Shown: positions 21,298 to 33,096, counted from the first letter of the stretch. The stretch is 64,000 bases of DNA from Gigaspora margarita (GCA_009809945.1 WTPW01002229.1:1-64000); one strand, 5' to 3'. Numbers and translations are program-made. Notes: generated by a model not told the origin, from the sequence alone.

Positions 21298-22561
21298 TGG
21301 GATATAGCGACTTAGAAAAGTTAGTAAGTTGTTACCCCAAGCGGCAGATCTAGGGTTCAAATCTACTGGCAATGCTTTGGAAAATAGGCCTGTGTTATAG
21401 TAACTATTTCTCTTCATAGATCCTTTGGTACACCATCCTGAATGGAAGCCACCAGGCGCACAAAATCCAAGGATCAGAAAATGGATACCTGTTTGGAAGT
21501 CCTGAGTGAGAAAATAGCAAAGATCTTTGATAGTGCTAACCATAATTGGAATATCAGAAACCAGAGCCAGAGAACCAGATGACAAAATTCTTGAGGAAAG
21601 GGCCTACCAACCTGGCTACTGGAGTCGCACTGGAGGAAAAGGACATGTGTTTCAGCAGCATGTACCAAGGGGAGGGAGTCCATTTGGCACCTAAAACTAG
21701 GCTGACTGATCCTTTTGAGCTAACTGGTTTGGAAGTTTGGGGATACTGAGAAAGGATCGATAGGAAGATTGTAGTAGGTATCAGGATTGGAATAAACCTT
21801 ACAAAAGCAGAAGTAGGTAACAGTAGCGGTTTAATGGTTAGCCCTGACCCCAAGTGTCAGTATAATGCAGATGCATAAGTTATCAAAGCATAGTGTGGGA
21901 CAAGAACTGCTCTACCAAGTGTTCCACAAAGATAAACTAGTCCTAAGGGGTTTTGTGATATATCTGAGACTGGCCTCAACTGACTTATGTAATAGAGGAC
22001 TGTACTGGTGATACAAGAAGGACTTGGCAAGAGGCGCAGGGACCAGAAGGTTTAAATAGACAATGCCGGTATGCGGGTTGCAGGTATGGTAGCTAGTAGG
22101 GTTCCTCAAATTCAAATCAAATCAAATATTGGATCAATTTGAATTTGATCAAATCAAATTAACCCTGATTTGAATTTGATTTGATTCAAATATTTGGATT
22201 TGAATTTGATTTGAATTTGAATTTTTAATAGTAATTTCAAATCAAATCAAATATTTGTCAAATCAAATCAAATTTGGCCAAATTTGAATTTGATCAAATC
22301 AAATATAGTCAAATTTGAATTTGAATTTGATCAAATATTTGATTTAAATATTTGAAGATCAAATCAAATTGCGGAACCCTAGCAGCTAGTGTAGGACCTT
22401 CGAATAGCTACTTAAATAGGCAACCAAAAGTTGCAGATATGACTAGTTGTACTCTCATCAATGTAACAAATGCCAGGGTGCCCCTGGAAGCACCTGTGGT
22501 CTAATTTATTTGAATAAAAGCTTCTTCCTAGAGTGAAAACTTTGATATAAAAAAAAAAATA
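21298..22561 (+). mobile_element. Long tRNA-headed SINE (family 2), copy A
   Basis: The head GGGATATAGCGACTTAG ... GGGTTCAAATCTACTGG has a good box B (GGTTCAAATCT). The body is unusually G/C-rich for this window, and the tail is A-rich after TGAAAACTTTGATAT. The flanks AAATAAACTTGTTCATCA (21280-21297) and AAATAAACTTGTTTATCA (22562-22579) are an 18-bp TSD with one mismatch. An hAT-like MITE (22097-22381) sits inside. Without it the element is about 980 bp, long for a SINE. Overlapping open frames on both strands are short and not conserved as protein. Confidence 0.8.
22097..22381. mobile_element. hAT-like MITE of the TAGRGTTCC family, copy 2
   Basis: Ends TAGGGTTCCTCAAATTC and the inverse of TAGGGTTCCGCAATTTG; flanks GTAGCTAG/GCAGCTAG (7 of 8). 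Inserted in the family-2 SINE. The interior consists of AAATTTGAATTTGATCAAAT iterations. Confidence 0.8.
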
Positions 22562-22671
22562 AAATAAACTTGTTTATCACCAAAAAATATATATAAACAT
22601 ATTCAAATTTAGATTAGTCTGCAGACTTCAGACTAGAGTTAATACCTCTATCCGGATTTATATATCCAGAT

Positions 22672-23530
22672 TAGGGTGTCCAGGATTATGCAAAAGTATA
22701 ATATGCGCATAATTTACTAATTTTTCACATCACATATGCTTCGCATAATTCAACAAAAAAATGCACTCAGATCACGTGGCTTAAATATGATTAGTAGTTA
22801 ATGATTATAAATATAACAACGATAAAATTGCAACTAGTCTCTCTTTAGAAAATTGATTTTTAAAAATTTTTTCAATGGGGCGTTTTTATAATTTTGAAAA
22901 TTTTTTAATGGGATGTTTTTATAAAAAAAACAAAAAAAAAAAGCTTTTACTGTTTATTACTGTTCATATTTATTAATAACAAAACCAGAAACATAGATTA
23001 AAAAAAAAAAAAAAAAAAAAAAAGTTTATATGGTCATGGCTACAGAACATCTTGTTAAGAACTCTTCATATAAGTCTAATTTTTATGCAAACAGAGTGAA
23101 CTTTTTTGTCAATTATGTCAAACCACAGTTGCTCACAAAAAAAATCTATTGTTGATAGTCATTTGGCATCGGAAATATTCAGTGAAGATTTTGATTTAGA
23201 CAAGTATTGGCATGAAAAGATGGCTTTATTACTAAATCTTAGCAAATTGCATTAGTGCATATTTTTTTGTTGCCAGTTTCAGGAGTAGATATAAAATGTA
23301 GCTTTTCGGCATATAACCGAATTTTAGCAGATAATAGACATGCATTGCCAGAAACTTCACTTAGAATATTAAATTTTTTGAATTTTAATAAATAAATAAA
23401 TATTTTAGAGAAGTTTTAATATCGTATAATTAATCGCATAATTTTAAATTTATTTTGCACTCATCGCATAATTTGACCTCGATCGCACGCATAATTTGCC
23501 CTATCGCATCGCATAATCCTGAACACCCTA
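22672..23530. mobile_element. hAT-like element, TAGGGTGTCC family, copy A
   Basis: Ends TAGGGTGTCCAGGATTATGC and the inverse of TAGGGTGTTCAGGATTATGC; flanks ATCCAGAT/ATCCGGAT (7 of 8). Subterminal GCATAATT/AATTATGC motifs are repeated. It retains a fragment of a hAT-like transposase (23267-23395). A much shorter sibling lies at 32425-32721. Confidence 0.85.
23267..23395 (+). pseudogene. C-terminal remnant of a hAT-like transposase
   Basis: A 42-codon open stretch ending in TAA reads PVSGVDIKCSFSAYNRILAD then NRHALPETSLRIL. This resembles the C-terminal dimerisation region of hAT transposases (pattern S-x-E/D-R/K-x-F-S-x-Y-K/N-x-I-L-x-D-x-R). Upstream sequence toward 23030 is decayed, with stops in every frame. 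The remnant agrees with the hAT-type ends and 8-bp duplication of the element that holds it. Confidence 0.65.
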
Positions 23531-23856
23531 ATCCGGATATATACTATGTTATGTGATATAACATGATATAATGTTTTTATATCCGGATATAAATAAATCC
23601 GGATTTAAATTTATATCTGGATATATACTATGATAAAACCAGATTAATCTGGATATAAAAAATATATCCGAATAGAAATATTAACTCTACTTCAGACTAA
23701 ATTTAAACCAAACTTAGACTTGACTAAAGTTTTGATATGGGTTCAGTTAGTATATATTATTTGCTTAAATTTGATTGGCTAATTTTAGTATCAGGTGGGA
23801 GAGAAGGGGGTACTCTCTTAAGAGATAAAAATCAACTGATAAATGTTTCTACCCTT

Positions 23857-24379
23857 ACCTGCAAAAAAAATTTCAGTTAGTGCTAAAGAATATTCACAAA
23901 CAAAAATACTGAAAGTACAAAAAAAATAACTTTACTAATGACAGTACTACAAGGAAGTTTAGTATGAACTATGCAACAACTATTGCCTGTAAGAAAAAAA
24001 TATCAGTATGTATCTAAGCGAAAACACTGAAAGCACAAAAGAAAAAAACAATACCACTAACACTGGCACAACAACAAAACCCAGTATGAATAGCACAACT
24101 ACCAGTAAAACATACAAACAAAAATACTAAAAGTACCAAAGAATTAATGATAGCATCAACGACCCAGTATGAATGATACAACAACCATTATCTGCAAGAA
24201 AAATTTCAGTTAGTACTAAAGAATATACACAAACGAAAATACTAAAAGCACAAAAAAAATAACTTTACTAATGATAGTACCACAAAGAAGTCAGTACAAG
24301 CGATGCAACAATTATTTTTGTAAGAAAAAAATGTTAGTATGTACATAAGCAATAATACTGAAAGCAAAAAGAAAAAAAC
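23857..24379. repeat. 333-bp higher-order minisatellite, second block
   Basis: TTTCAGTTAGTGCT at 23871 and TTTCAGTTAGTACT at 24204 are 333 bp apart, with three internal subunits. It continues the block that ends at 18728. Confidence 0.75.
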
Positions 24380-26850
24380 AACTAAAATCATTTCAAAAAA
24401 AGAACAAGACTTGATGAAATACTTAGAAGTATGGATTGTAGCTAAAGGGAATAAAAAAGCTAAAGTCAAGATCAAAGAGAGAAGCAGTAGAACTAGTACA
24501 TTTGATAAAGCTCAAAGAAATCTCTATAGAACAAGCCAAATACATTAATAACAAGATACTTTTGCCAAGATTAGAATACAAATTAAACCTTACTCTTCTC
24601 AACAAATAGGAATATAATAAAAATACAAAGCCTGATATTACACATAGTTAAATGGAAAGTGGAAGCAGAAAGAACTATAGCAAACTCTCTCCTATATAAC
24701 AAGAACATTCTAGATCTTAAATCTCTATAGCAAAGACATTGGAAGTATTCAATAACAGAATGGCTAATTAGAATAAATAGCCCAAACTTAGCAGGAGAAA
24801 TAGCAAGAATCAGACTCAAAGCGGCACAACTAGATTTACTCATGACAAAGCTGATCTGGCTATTAGAAGAGATCCAAATAAATAAGCAAAAATGGCCAAA
24901 CAACCTAAATACTGCAATTCTAGAAATGGCAAAGACTCTTTAAATTACGATCAAGAGCAAACACAATGAGGAAGAATGGAGTATTTTACTCCCACAGGAC
25001 CTGAACAAAGAGATCATGCAAATACTTGAAAAAACGAATGGCAAGGAAATGTCCAGACCATCAAAAAACTAAGAATTTGAAACCTGAAGCAAATCATAAG
25101 AGGACAAAATAAATGCCTTATAATCTAGCAATTAATAAAAAAAAATTAAAAACTACTCAGCTAAAGGAAGAATCCCAAACTGGTTTCACACTTTGGAAAA
25201 AATCATTATTTAAATTGGAAAACAAGAAAAGTTCCAAATAGAACTAGGAAAAAACAGTCATATGATCCAGATGAAATATAAAAGAATATCTATAAAATGC
25301 TCTAAGAAGGAATAGATCCTAGATAATACCAAAAAGAGCAAAAGACCAATATTAGGTAGAATCTCAAACAAGCTTGCAGATAGAGTAGAGATAAATGAAT
25401 GAAAAGAGAATAAAGAAAACCAGAACAATGAAACTGAAAAAAAAGCAACAATAAAAATTAAAGAAAAAGTACAACAAAATAGACCCATATTAGAACTCAA
25501 GAGCGTATACAATATAGATGACTGGGTCAAGAAAGAACCAGATGGTTGGGTTGCTAATGGACCAAGATGGACTACAAGAAATTCTGAACATACAACCACC
25601 CAACCAACCCAATGTTAGAGAAAGTATTTTTTAAAGTATAGAGCAATCTAAAAGCTAGGATATCTTAAGCATAAAAAAAATGATTGCTAATAAAAAGAAA
25701 AGATTGGAGTTAGAAAAAGCTCTATATAACAATAAGAGATTTAAAAACTTACCTTCTATACGGACAGCTTACTCAGGAAAATAGGAGAGAAGAATTATAG
25801 AGCAGAATACAGTATAGTTCAATGTAATTTAGAAAATAGAATAGTTAGAGAAAACCAAGAGTAGAATTGAAGGATGGTTCTCTTCAACAAGAGCAGAACT
25901 AGCAGGAATCCTAGAGGCAATACTAATTTCTCCTTTATTAAGTATAGTAAATATATATATAAACAGTCAAGCAGCAATTCAAGGCATCGAAGCAGTAGAT
26001 AAAACAAATATTCCAAGATTCTGGTATAAGATTAAAAATAGTGGTCTACTGAGCAAAATTAATGAAAATGTTAGGGTCAAAAAATTGAAATTAACGCTAT
26101 ATAAAATAAAGGTACACTCGGGCATAGTATTAAATGAAAAGGCTAACCTTCTAGCAAAAGAAGCTCTATTGTTAGAGAAAAGAACATTAATAGCGACTGA
26201 TGATATAAAAGAATACACATTCACTCCAATATGACAAGAATCCATAATAGAGATCCCTATAAGACATTTTGTTAAAAAATACTAAATATATATCACAAAG
26301 TGGAATGGACTTTCTTCAGATATCAAAAAGACGAAATGCACATAAAGTGTAATAAGTACAAAGACTAGCAAACATTCAGAAGTTTTTGGCGCAAAACCCA
26401 GAAAACAAAAGCCCTTAACAAAAGGGATAATAAGAAATAGGTATTAAAATAAAAATAATTAATGGATCTCTTCCTACTCTAGTCAAAAGATACCGTGACC
26501 AAGAAGATATTTACTATAGCTCTATTTGCCGTAAATGTGTAACAAATGAAGAAATATCAGATCACTTGGCCGCCTGTTCTGCAGACAAAGAAATATGAAA
26601 ACAATTAGAAGAAGAAATAGCAGAAAAAATATGGAACTCCATATCTAGCGATACTCAGAGAAAAGTAGTCTGGCATCAGCTTCTAGAAATTTTGATCAAC
26701 AAAGACATACTAGAAGATCAAAGAAGAACTTTCCTAACAAGAGAAATAATAAAACTCAATGTGAGAAAAAAACTAGAGAATCTAGACCTTAGAAACAAAG
26801 TAGTCAACCATATACTACTGGTATAGCTAGAGGAGTAGACAACAAGCTTC
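24380..26850 (+). pseudogene. LINE 2 ORF2 remnant: RT thumb region, RNase H and zinc knuckle
   Basis: Several frames carry recognisable pieces: YLEVWIVAKGNKKAK (24416 on) and NNKILLPRLEYKLNL (about 24547) match the post-catalytic part of LINE 3's reverse transcriptase (LLPKIEYILQ). An RNase H-like segment (about 25870-26170) shows TRAELAGILEAI, IYINSQAAI and YKIKVHSG...NEKANLLAKEA; two of the expected acidic residues are N. CRKCVTNEEISDHLAACSADK (about 26519 on) is a C-C-H-C knuckle. Many stops and frameshifts; much older than LINE 3. Confidence 0.75.
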
Positions 26851-27434
26851 TAGGACAAAATCTAGAAAGAAAGATGTGAACAAACCATAATTTGGGAAAA
26901 AGAAAATGGAATTGCTATCATTGAATGTGCAGTATAACATGTATATTGGGTAGATTTTATCCTTTATGGATTTCATTTTAATAAACTTGTAGCTGCGTAC
27001 AGTTTCCAAATTTTGTTAAGTTCGTTAGCAACTATCACGAGATCATCTGCTTAATAATAGCGAAGGAGTCTCAATGAACCTCACAGAACTCAAAGAGGGA
27101 AAAATAGAATCAAGAAAAAGCAAGTAGAAAGATTGCCTCAGGATAGTTTGTGATGAAGTTAAAAAATGGATCAAAAATTGAATTTATAGTTGGTAGAACA
27201 CTAGTAGAACCATAGTTGAAGTGATCATGACAGGCCTCAGAACCAAGTCGGTGAATTCCCTATGGAGTACTACTCGATAAGGGAAGGAGCTGAATTCTGA
27301 ATTAGCAGGTTACACACAAGTGCCTAGAGTAACCAGGTGAGCCGTAGTTTAGTTGTAAGGTACAAAGTACTAAAAATAGTAATAGCATTAGATAATGTAA
27401 CTATTTTTAGAAATAAAATTATACCATGATTGCC

Positions 27435-27470
<36 letters not shown>
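24380..27470 (+). mobile_element. Decayed LINE 2, 5'-truncated
   Basis: Inserted in the minisatellite: AGAAAAAAACAA flanks on the left and a 31-base A-run followed by CAATACTACTAATACT on the right. The element begins after the reverse transcriptase core. The 3' untranslated part runs from about 27030 to the A-run. Boundaries are good to about 10-20 bp at the left. Confidence 0.75.
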
Positions 27471-27975
27471 AATACTACTAATACTAGTACCAACAATGAA
27501 GCCCAATATGAATGGCCCAACTACTAGTAATGCACACAAGCAAAAATACTAAAAGCACTAAAAAATTAATGATGGTATCAATAACCCTAGTACGAACGAC
27601 ACAACAACTATTATTTGCAAAAAAAATTTCAGTTAGTACTGAAAAATATACATAAACAAAAATACTGAAAGCACAAAAAAATGACTTTACTAATGATGGT
27701 ACTACAAAGAAGCTAGTATGAATGACATAACAACTATCACTTGTAAGAAAAAAATGTCAGTATGTATATAAGCGAAAACACTGAAAGCACAAAAGAAAAA
27801 AACAATACTACTAATACTGGTACCAACAACAAAGCCCAATATGAATAGCATAAATATCAGTAATGCACACAAGCAAAAACACTAAATGCACCAAAGAAAA
27901 ATTGGTCAGTAGCAATGACAAAGCCTAGTATGAATAAACATTACCTGTAAGAAAAATGTCAATTAGATGGAACCA
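27471..27975. repeat. 333-bp higher-order minisatellite, third block
   Basis: CAGTTAGTACT at 27630 and CAATTAGATGG at 27960 are 330 bp apart. Subunits are as in the previous blocks. Confidence 0.7.
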
Positions 27976-28316
27976 AACATTAAAAAAAACTATGTAAACA
28001 AAAAAAATACTTATATTTATGATATATTGATTTGTATAACTAGCAATGATTGCTAGTAGCAATATAAAGTAATTTTGTATATTTTTTAATTCTTCTATTT
28101 ATTAGAAAAAATATTATATTTTAGGGACCCCCTCAAATATAATATTATTTATAGATGCCTACTATAATAAAAATTTTAGCTCATTTGGATAAATAGTTAT
28201 TGAGAAATTCAAATCCAAATATTATAATTTTCATTATAATAAATACTTTAATATTATTAGCTATTTATACTATATATATATATAGGATATAAAGAACCCT
28301 GGACATCTCTGATATA

Positions 28317-29095
28317 CAGTACTGGGCATAGGAATCCGACCCCCCCTCTTACTCTTTAAATTGTAAAGTTATAATGTTAAATTTTTTATAAACAAATAAC
28401 ATATCTTTTGTATATATTATATATAAAATTTTATAGTTTTTTAATTACTGTATCAATTTTTAGATAAAAGCTAAATTCTAAGTAATTTTTTTAAAAAAAA
28501 AAAGATTAAAAAAAGTTAAATTTAATTAAAAAATTATTATAATAACAAATTCTAAAAATAAAAAATTTAAAAAATAATTAAAAAATTTTTTAAATCTTAA
28601 TATATTTGTAAAAAAAAATTTATCTCAATTTAATAAAACAATTATTGAGAAATTAAATTTTAAAGTTTGTCTATTTTTGTATAACAAAAATGCATGAAAA
28701 AAAACCCAGTTTTTATATTTTTTAGTATAAGATTTGGTTACACAAAATCTAAAGTTTAAAATTTAATTTCTTATTAATGGTCATATCAAATTAAATCAAT
28801 TTTTTTTGCAAATACATAAATATTTGAAATTTTTTATAATAATTTTTAAAAATTTTTAATTTTAAAATTTTATTAAAACAATAATTTTTAATCAAATTCA
28901 ATTATTTTTTTAAATTTTTTTAAAAAAATTACAAAAAATAAGTTTTTATTTAAAATTTAAAGCAGTAATTAAAAAGCTATGAAATTTTATATATAATATA
29001 TACAAAAGATATGTTATTTGTTTATAAAAAATTTAACATTATAACTTTACAATTTAAAGAGTAAAAGGGGGGTCAGATTCCTATAGCCAGTACTG
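28317..29095. mobile_element. Mariner-type foldback element, 779 bp, TA target
   Basis: Ends CAGTACTGGGCATAGGAATC and the inverse CAGTACTGGCTATAGGAATC, flanked by TA (28315-28316, 29096-29097). Pairing continues inward for over 120 bp with few mismatches and then more loosely to the centre, so the whole element can fold back. No coding capacity. Confidence 0.8.
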
Positions 29096-29494
29096 TATGT
29101 CATATTTTTTTTTAGCAAATTGTTCAATTTTGATCTAAGGTCCAAATTTTAATTTTAGCAAATTGAAGTTAATTTTAAAAAGGNTNATAATTNAATATTT
29201 TGNNGAATTANTAANATTTTATACATGTCANATTTTATTTTTAGCAATTTAACCACATTTTGATGATAATCAATCTGGATATAACAAGTTATTAATGGTT
29301 TATGGTACAAAGTAATAATCAATTATAATTGAAAAGTAGTTGTAGCATATAATCAGGCTTTAGTATCAATAGCAACTTGGTACTTACCCTGTATATGTAT
29401 TACGATTATTGATCATGATTGTATATCAATAAACAAATAAATATGTAATACAATGGGTTATCATTAAGTGAATTAGTTAGTAATTTATAAAATA

Positions 29495-30880
29495 ATTTTT
29501 AACTTTTCAAAATAACCCACTGTTTGGTGATTATTTACAAGAAATTTTACTATGCTAACTAAAAAATATTTTATAACAAGACTTGTGCACATATTATAGA
29601 CTAATAGAATCTCAAATTTTATGAAAAAGTATTAAAAACTCGTGAAGATATTAACGTTTTTGTAAATTCAGACGTATACATTTTCGCAAGTTTTTTCCTA
29701 AACTTCAAATGCTTTTAGAAGCACTTTCTCAAAATGAAACCTCCTATACGTGACTAAGTAAGTTGGTAGAATAGGTATTTTAAAGTCTTCAGTTAAAATT
29801 CATCAAAAATGGTTTAATATTGACGAAGTTATGATGATTTTTCAATTTGCTTCCAGATTCGGGATTTTCTAAAATTTACAATTTTGATGAAAACAAAAAA
29901 ATTACATTACAGGCTAGATTTTCACAAGTTCAAATTAAACAAGTTACTGCGCACTAAGTAAACTTTTAGCGCACATTATTGACTAATAGAATCTCAAATT
30001 TTATAAAAAATATTAAAAATTCGTGAAGATATTAACGTTTTTGTAAATTTGAACACATATGTTTTTGCAAACAATTTTGGCACGTGATATATGTTTTTGG
30101 AAATAGAAAAATCTTTCATCAAAGATTTCTCTATGAGTTCTTGACCAAATTCGATAAAAATTTTTTTATTTGAATTCTGTATATTTGTAGAATTAAAATA
30201 AAAAAAATTTCATTAAATTTGGTCAAGAACTTGTAAAGAAATCTTTGATGAAAGATTTTTTCTATTTCCAAAAACGTATATCACATGCCAAAATTGTTTG
30301 CAAAAACATATGTATCTGAATTTACAAAAACGTTAATATCTCCATAAGTTTTCAACATTTTTCATAAAATTTGAGATTCTACTAGTCAAAAATATACTCT
30401 AAAAGTTTACTTAGTGCGCATAACTTGTTTCATTTGAACTTGTAAAAATCTAGCCTGTAATGTAATTTTTCTGTTTTTATTAAAATTGTAAATTTTAGAA
30501 AATTCTGAATCTGGAAGCAAATTGAAAAATCATTATAACTTTATCAATATTGATCTGTTTTTGATGAAATTTTAACCAAAGACTTTAAAATACCTATTCT
30601 ATCAACTTACTTAGTCACATTTTAGAGGTTTCATTTTAAAAAAGTACATCAAGAAGCATTTGAAGTTTAGAGAAAAACTTGCGAAAATATATATGTCTAA
30701 ATTTACAAAAACGTTAATATCTTCACAAGTTTTCAATACTTTTTTATAAAATTTGAGATTCTATTAGTCCATGATATGTGCTACAAGTCTTGTTATAAAT
30801 TTTTTTTTAGTTAGCATAGTAAAATTTCTTGTAAATCATCACTGAACAGTGGGTTGTTTTGAAAAAGCAAAAAAACATAT
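29495..30880. repeat. 1.4-kb near-perfect hairpin
   Basis: Left arm (AAAATAACCCACTGTT at 29506 on) and right arm (AACAGTGGGTTGTTTT, about 30845-30860) pair through a centre near 30190 (TTTGAATTCTGTATATTTGTAGAATTAAAATA). Landmarks in both arms: ACTAATAGAATCTCAAATTT, AGATATTAACGTTTTTGTAA, AAATGCTTTTAGAAGCAC/GTACATCAAGAAGCATTTG and AAATCTTTCATCAAAGATTTC. Contains the shared TAAGTAAACTT module near 29950 and 30405. Confidence 0.75.
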
Positions 30881-32024
30881 TACAAAGAAGCTATATTGAA
30901 TTGTTTACAGGAAATTTTATCAAAGATATCTCCACGAGTTCTTGACCAAATTTGATAAATTTTTTTATTTTAATTCTATAAATTCAAATAAAAAAATTTA
31001 TACTATATTTATTTACTCGACACTAGATGTTATAATTTAGTTTTTAGCAAATTACCATATAGTGCTCCATAAAGTACCCTGGGTATTAACTAGGAAACTC
31101 GTGCTAACCACAAATAGCACTCCCGGGTACTGTGTAAGGATGTGGGTACTATGTATGGGGGGTACTATGTTCAGTAGGGGGGTACTGTGTTCAGCAGGGG
31201 GTGAATACATATTAGTTTTTCTGGGGATAGTACTCGGCATAAATAAATTTTTAAGCCTGCGTGAACAATATAGTACCCGGAGGACCCCGAACATCTCTCA
31301 TAGAGGTCATAACTGATCTGCATGAATTTAGGTGTTTTTGCTAACCCTAAAATCAAGTAAATTTGCTAAAAGTTAAATTATTACATATAAATTTTATAGT
31401 AATTTGCTAAAAACTAAATTATTATATCTATTTTTATAAATCAAAATAATATATGGTCCGGTGCAAAAATGTAGATACACCAGTATGCTTATAATAAAAA
31501 TTTTTTTTTAAATTTAACATAAATATTTAAATTACTTCATTTTTTATGTAGGTTTTGGGAAATACTTTATTATAAATTTTATTAAAACTTTTATGTTTTT
31601 ATAAAAATTTTTATTAATCACTCAATTCTTCAATTTCGAGATCTTCATAATCACTTTTAGCCAACAATACGTTGTCACTTAAATTTTTATACTCAACGGC
31701 CTTACTAAGGGATCTTCTCCAAAATCCAACAATAACTTTAGTGGAGACCTTCTCTTTAAAGGCTTGCAATAATTTATTTCAGATTACTAGAAGATTTGGG
31801 TGGGGACCTGTCCTGGCAACTTCATCTTTTACGATCGACCAAACCCCCTCGATCGGTTGGAGTTCGCAATGTTAAGGGGCATGCCATTTATCACGTAATA
31901 TTTTTTTACTTAATAGCCACCCCCATCCATGTATGGTGTGATCACCCCTAATCTCAGTTCTGATTGGTTAATATAACGACTAATATTTATAATATAATAT
32001 ATAAATATATATAATATTAAATAG

Positions 32025-32335
32025 CTCTTGATCTACTGGTCCGTTTTGGATGATTTTACTACCAAAATGTTCGTCTCAATGAGACGATTCCAACAAGCCC
32101 AAAATCATTATAATCCAATCACAGGGTCACAAGATCGCTAAGGGTTTGTATTATTATATATATAAATTTTAATATATATATGTATAAAAATGCAAAACCT
32201 TAACGATCTTGTGACCCTGTAATTGGACTTTAATAATTTTGGGCTTGTTAGAATCGTCTCATTGAGACGAACATTTTGGTAGTAAAATCATCTAAAACGG
32301 ACCAGTAGAAAAAAAGTTACTTAATATTAAATAAT
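32025..32335. repeat. GTCTC-dyad foldback, least damaged copy
   Basis: Palindrome around about 32165. Each arm carries TTGGATGATTTTACTACCAA, TGTTCGTCTCAATGAGACGA (or inverse), AACAAGCCCAAAAT, CACAGGGTCACAAGATCG and AAGGTTTTG-type segments. Dyads TCGTCTCAATGAGACGA at 32071-32087 and TCGTCTCATTGAGACGA at 32254-32270. Confidence 0.7.
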
Positions 32336-32424
32336 ATATATATTTATATATATATTATATATGTAATATATATATTATATATATTATATATAGACGTGAT
32401 CACTATCCTGACCCATGTATCCAT

Positions 32425-32721
32425 TAGGGTGTCCAGTATTATGCGAACGCATAATATGCGCATAATTGGCCATTATTTCGCATCGCATATTCTTCGCATA
32501 ATTAGGCAAAAAAGGCATCCTGATCACGTGTATGGATTGTGATTGGTAGATGAGTGATTTGACGAAAACTTAAATCGTTTCAGAAAGATCACGTGAGTTA
32601 CTGAAATCGCATAATCGAGAAAATTTATATATAAAAATGCATAATTCGCATCCATCGCATAATTGACCCTAGTCACATCGCATAATTTACCTTATCGCAT
32701 CGCATAATTCTGGACACCCTA
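32425..32721. mobile_element. hAT-like MITE, TAGGGTGTCC family, copy B
   Basis: Ends TAGGGTGTCCAGTATTATGC and the inverse TAGGGTGTCCAGAATTATGC, flanked by an exact 8-bp GTATCCAT (32417-32424, 32722-32729). An internal deletion form of the 859-bp copy at 22672-23530. Confidence 0.9.
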
Positions 32722-33096
32722 GTATCCATGGTATAAATCACGTGATAAATGGCACGCCCCTAAGGCGGGGTATAAAGCAAATTGTGGCCATATTTTCTAT
32801 CTATCTGAACACATGCAAAGGGCACATTTTTCTTATTCGATTTTACTAACTCATAAAGTTCTGCTTTGCTAGAAGAATTGGGAATAACAATACTGTTTGA
32901 CAATAACTATGCAATCATTGTATTCTTATTCAAGTTTGATATTGGCACTTGCTCGATTCGACGTTTGTGATAACGAGCACCATCCATGTGAATGTCTGCT
33001 AGTCCATAGCGTCTCTTGATATTATCACAAAGCTTTTCGAAAAGATCTTCAAAAATTTCAAACGTAAAATTACCGTGATAATTGACACGATCTACT

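Larger units (their letters stand above)
22634..23689. mobile_element. hAT-like element (outer of a nested pair)
   Basis: Ends TAGAGTTAATACCTCTATCC and the inverse of TAGAGTTAATATTTCTATTC, flanked by an exact 8-bp duplication CTTCAGAC (22626-22633, 23690-23697). The rest of its own sequence is TATCCGGATATA-type repeats. A second hAT-like element occupies 22672-23530. Confidence 0.8.
18731..23854. mobile_element. 5.1-kb composite element with TTA target duplication
   Basis: Ends GGGTAGAGACATTTATTA and the inverse of GGGTAGAAACATTTATCAG. TTA flanks both sides (18728-18730, 23855-23857), and removing the element restores the CAACTATTACCTGCAAA of the minisatellite. The TTA duplication suggests PIF/Harbinger type. 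No transposase of its own is visible; the inside is hairpin array 2, two SINEs and two nested hAT-like elements. Confidence 0.75.
31876..32760. mobile_element. TAA-TSD element of the GGGGCATGCC family, copy 1
   Basis: Ends GGGGCATGCCATTTATCACG and the inverse GGGGCGTGCCATTTATCACG, flanked by TAA (31873-31875, 32761-32763). It interrupts the mariner-like transposase gene. The interior holds a GTCTC foldback and an hAT-like MITE. Related copies at 42780-42950 and 52516-55447. PIF/Harbinger-like by its target duplication. Confidence 0.85.

Noticed and set aside
21295-21853. Overlapping open frames of 67-99 codons on both strands
   Set aside because: They lie inside the family-2 SINE; copy B does not keep any of them intact.
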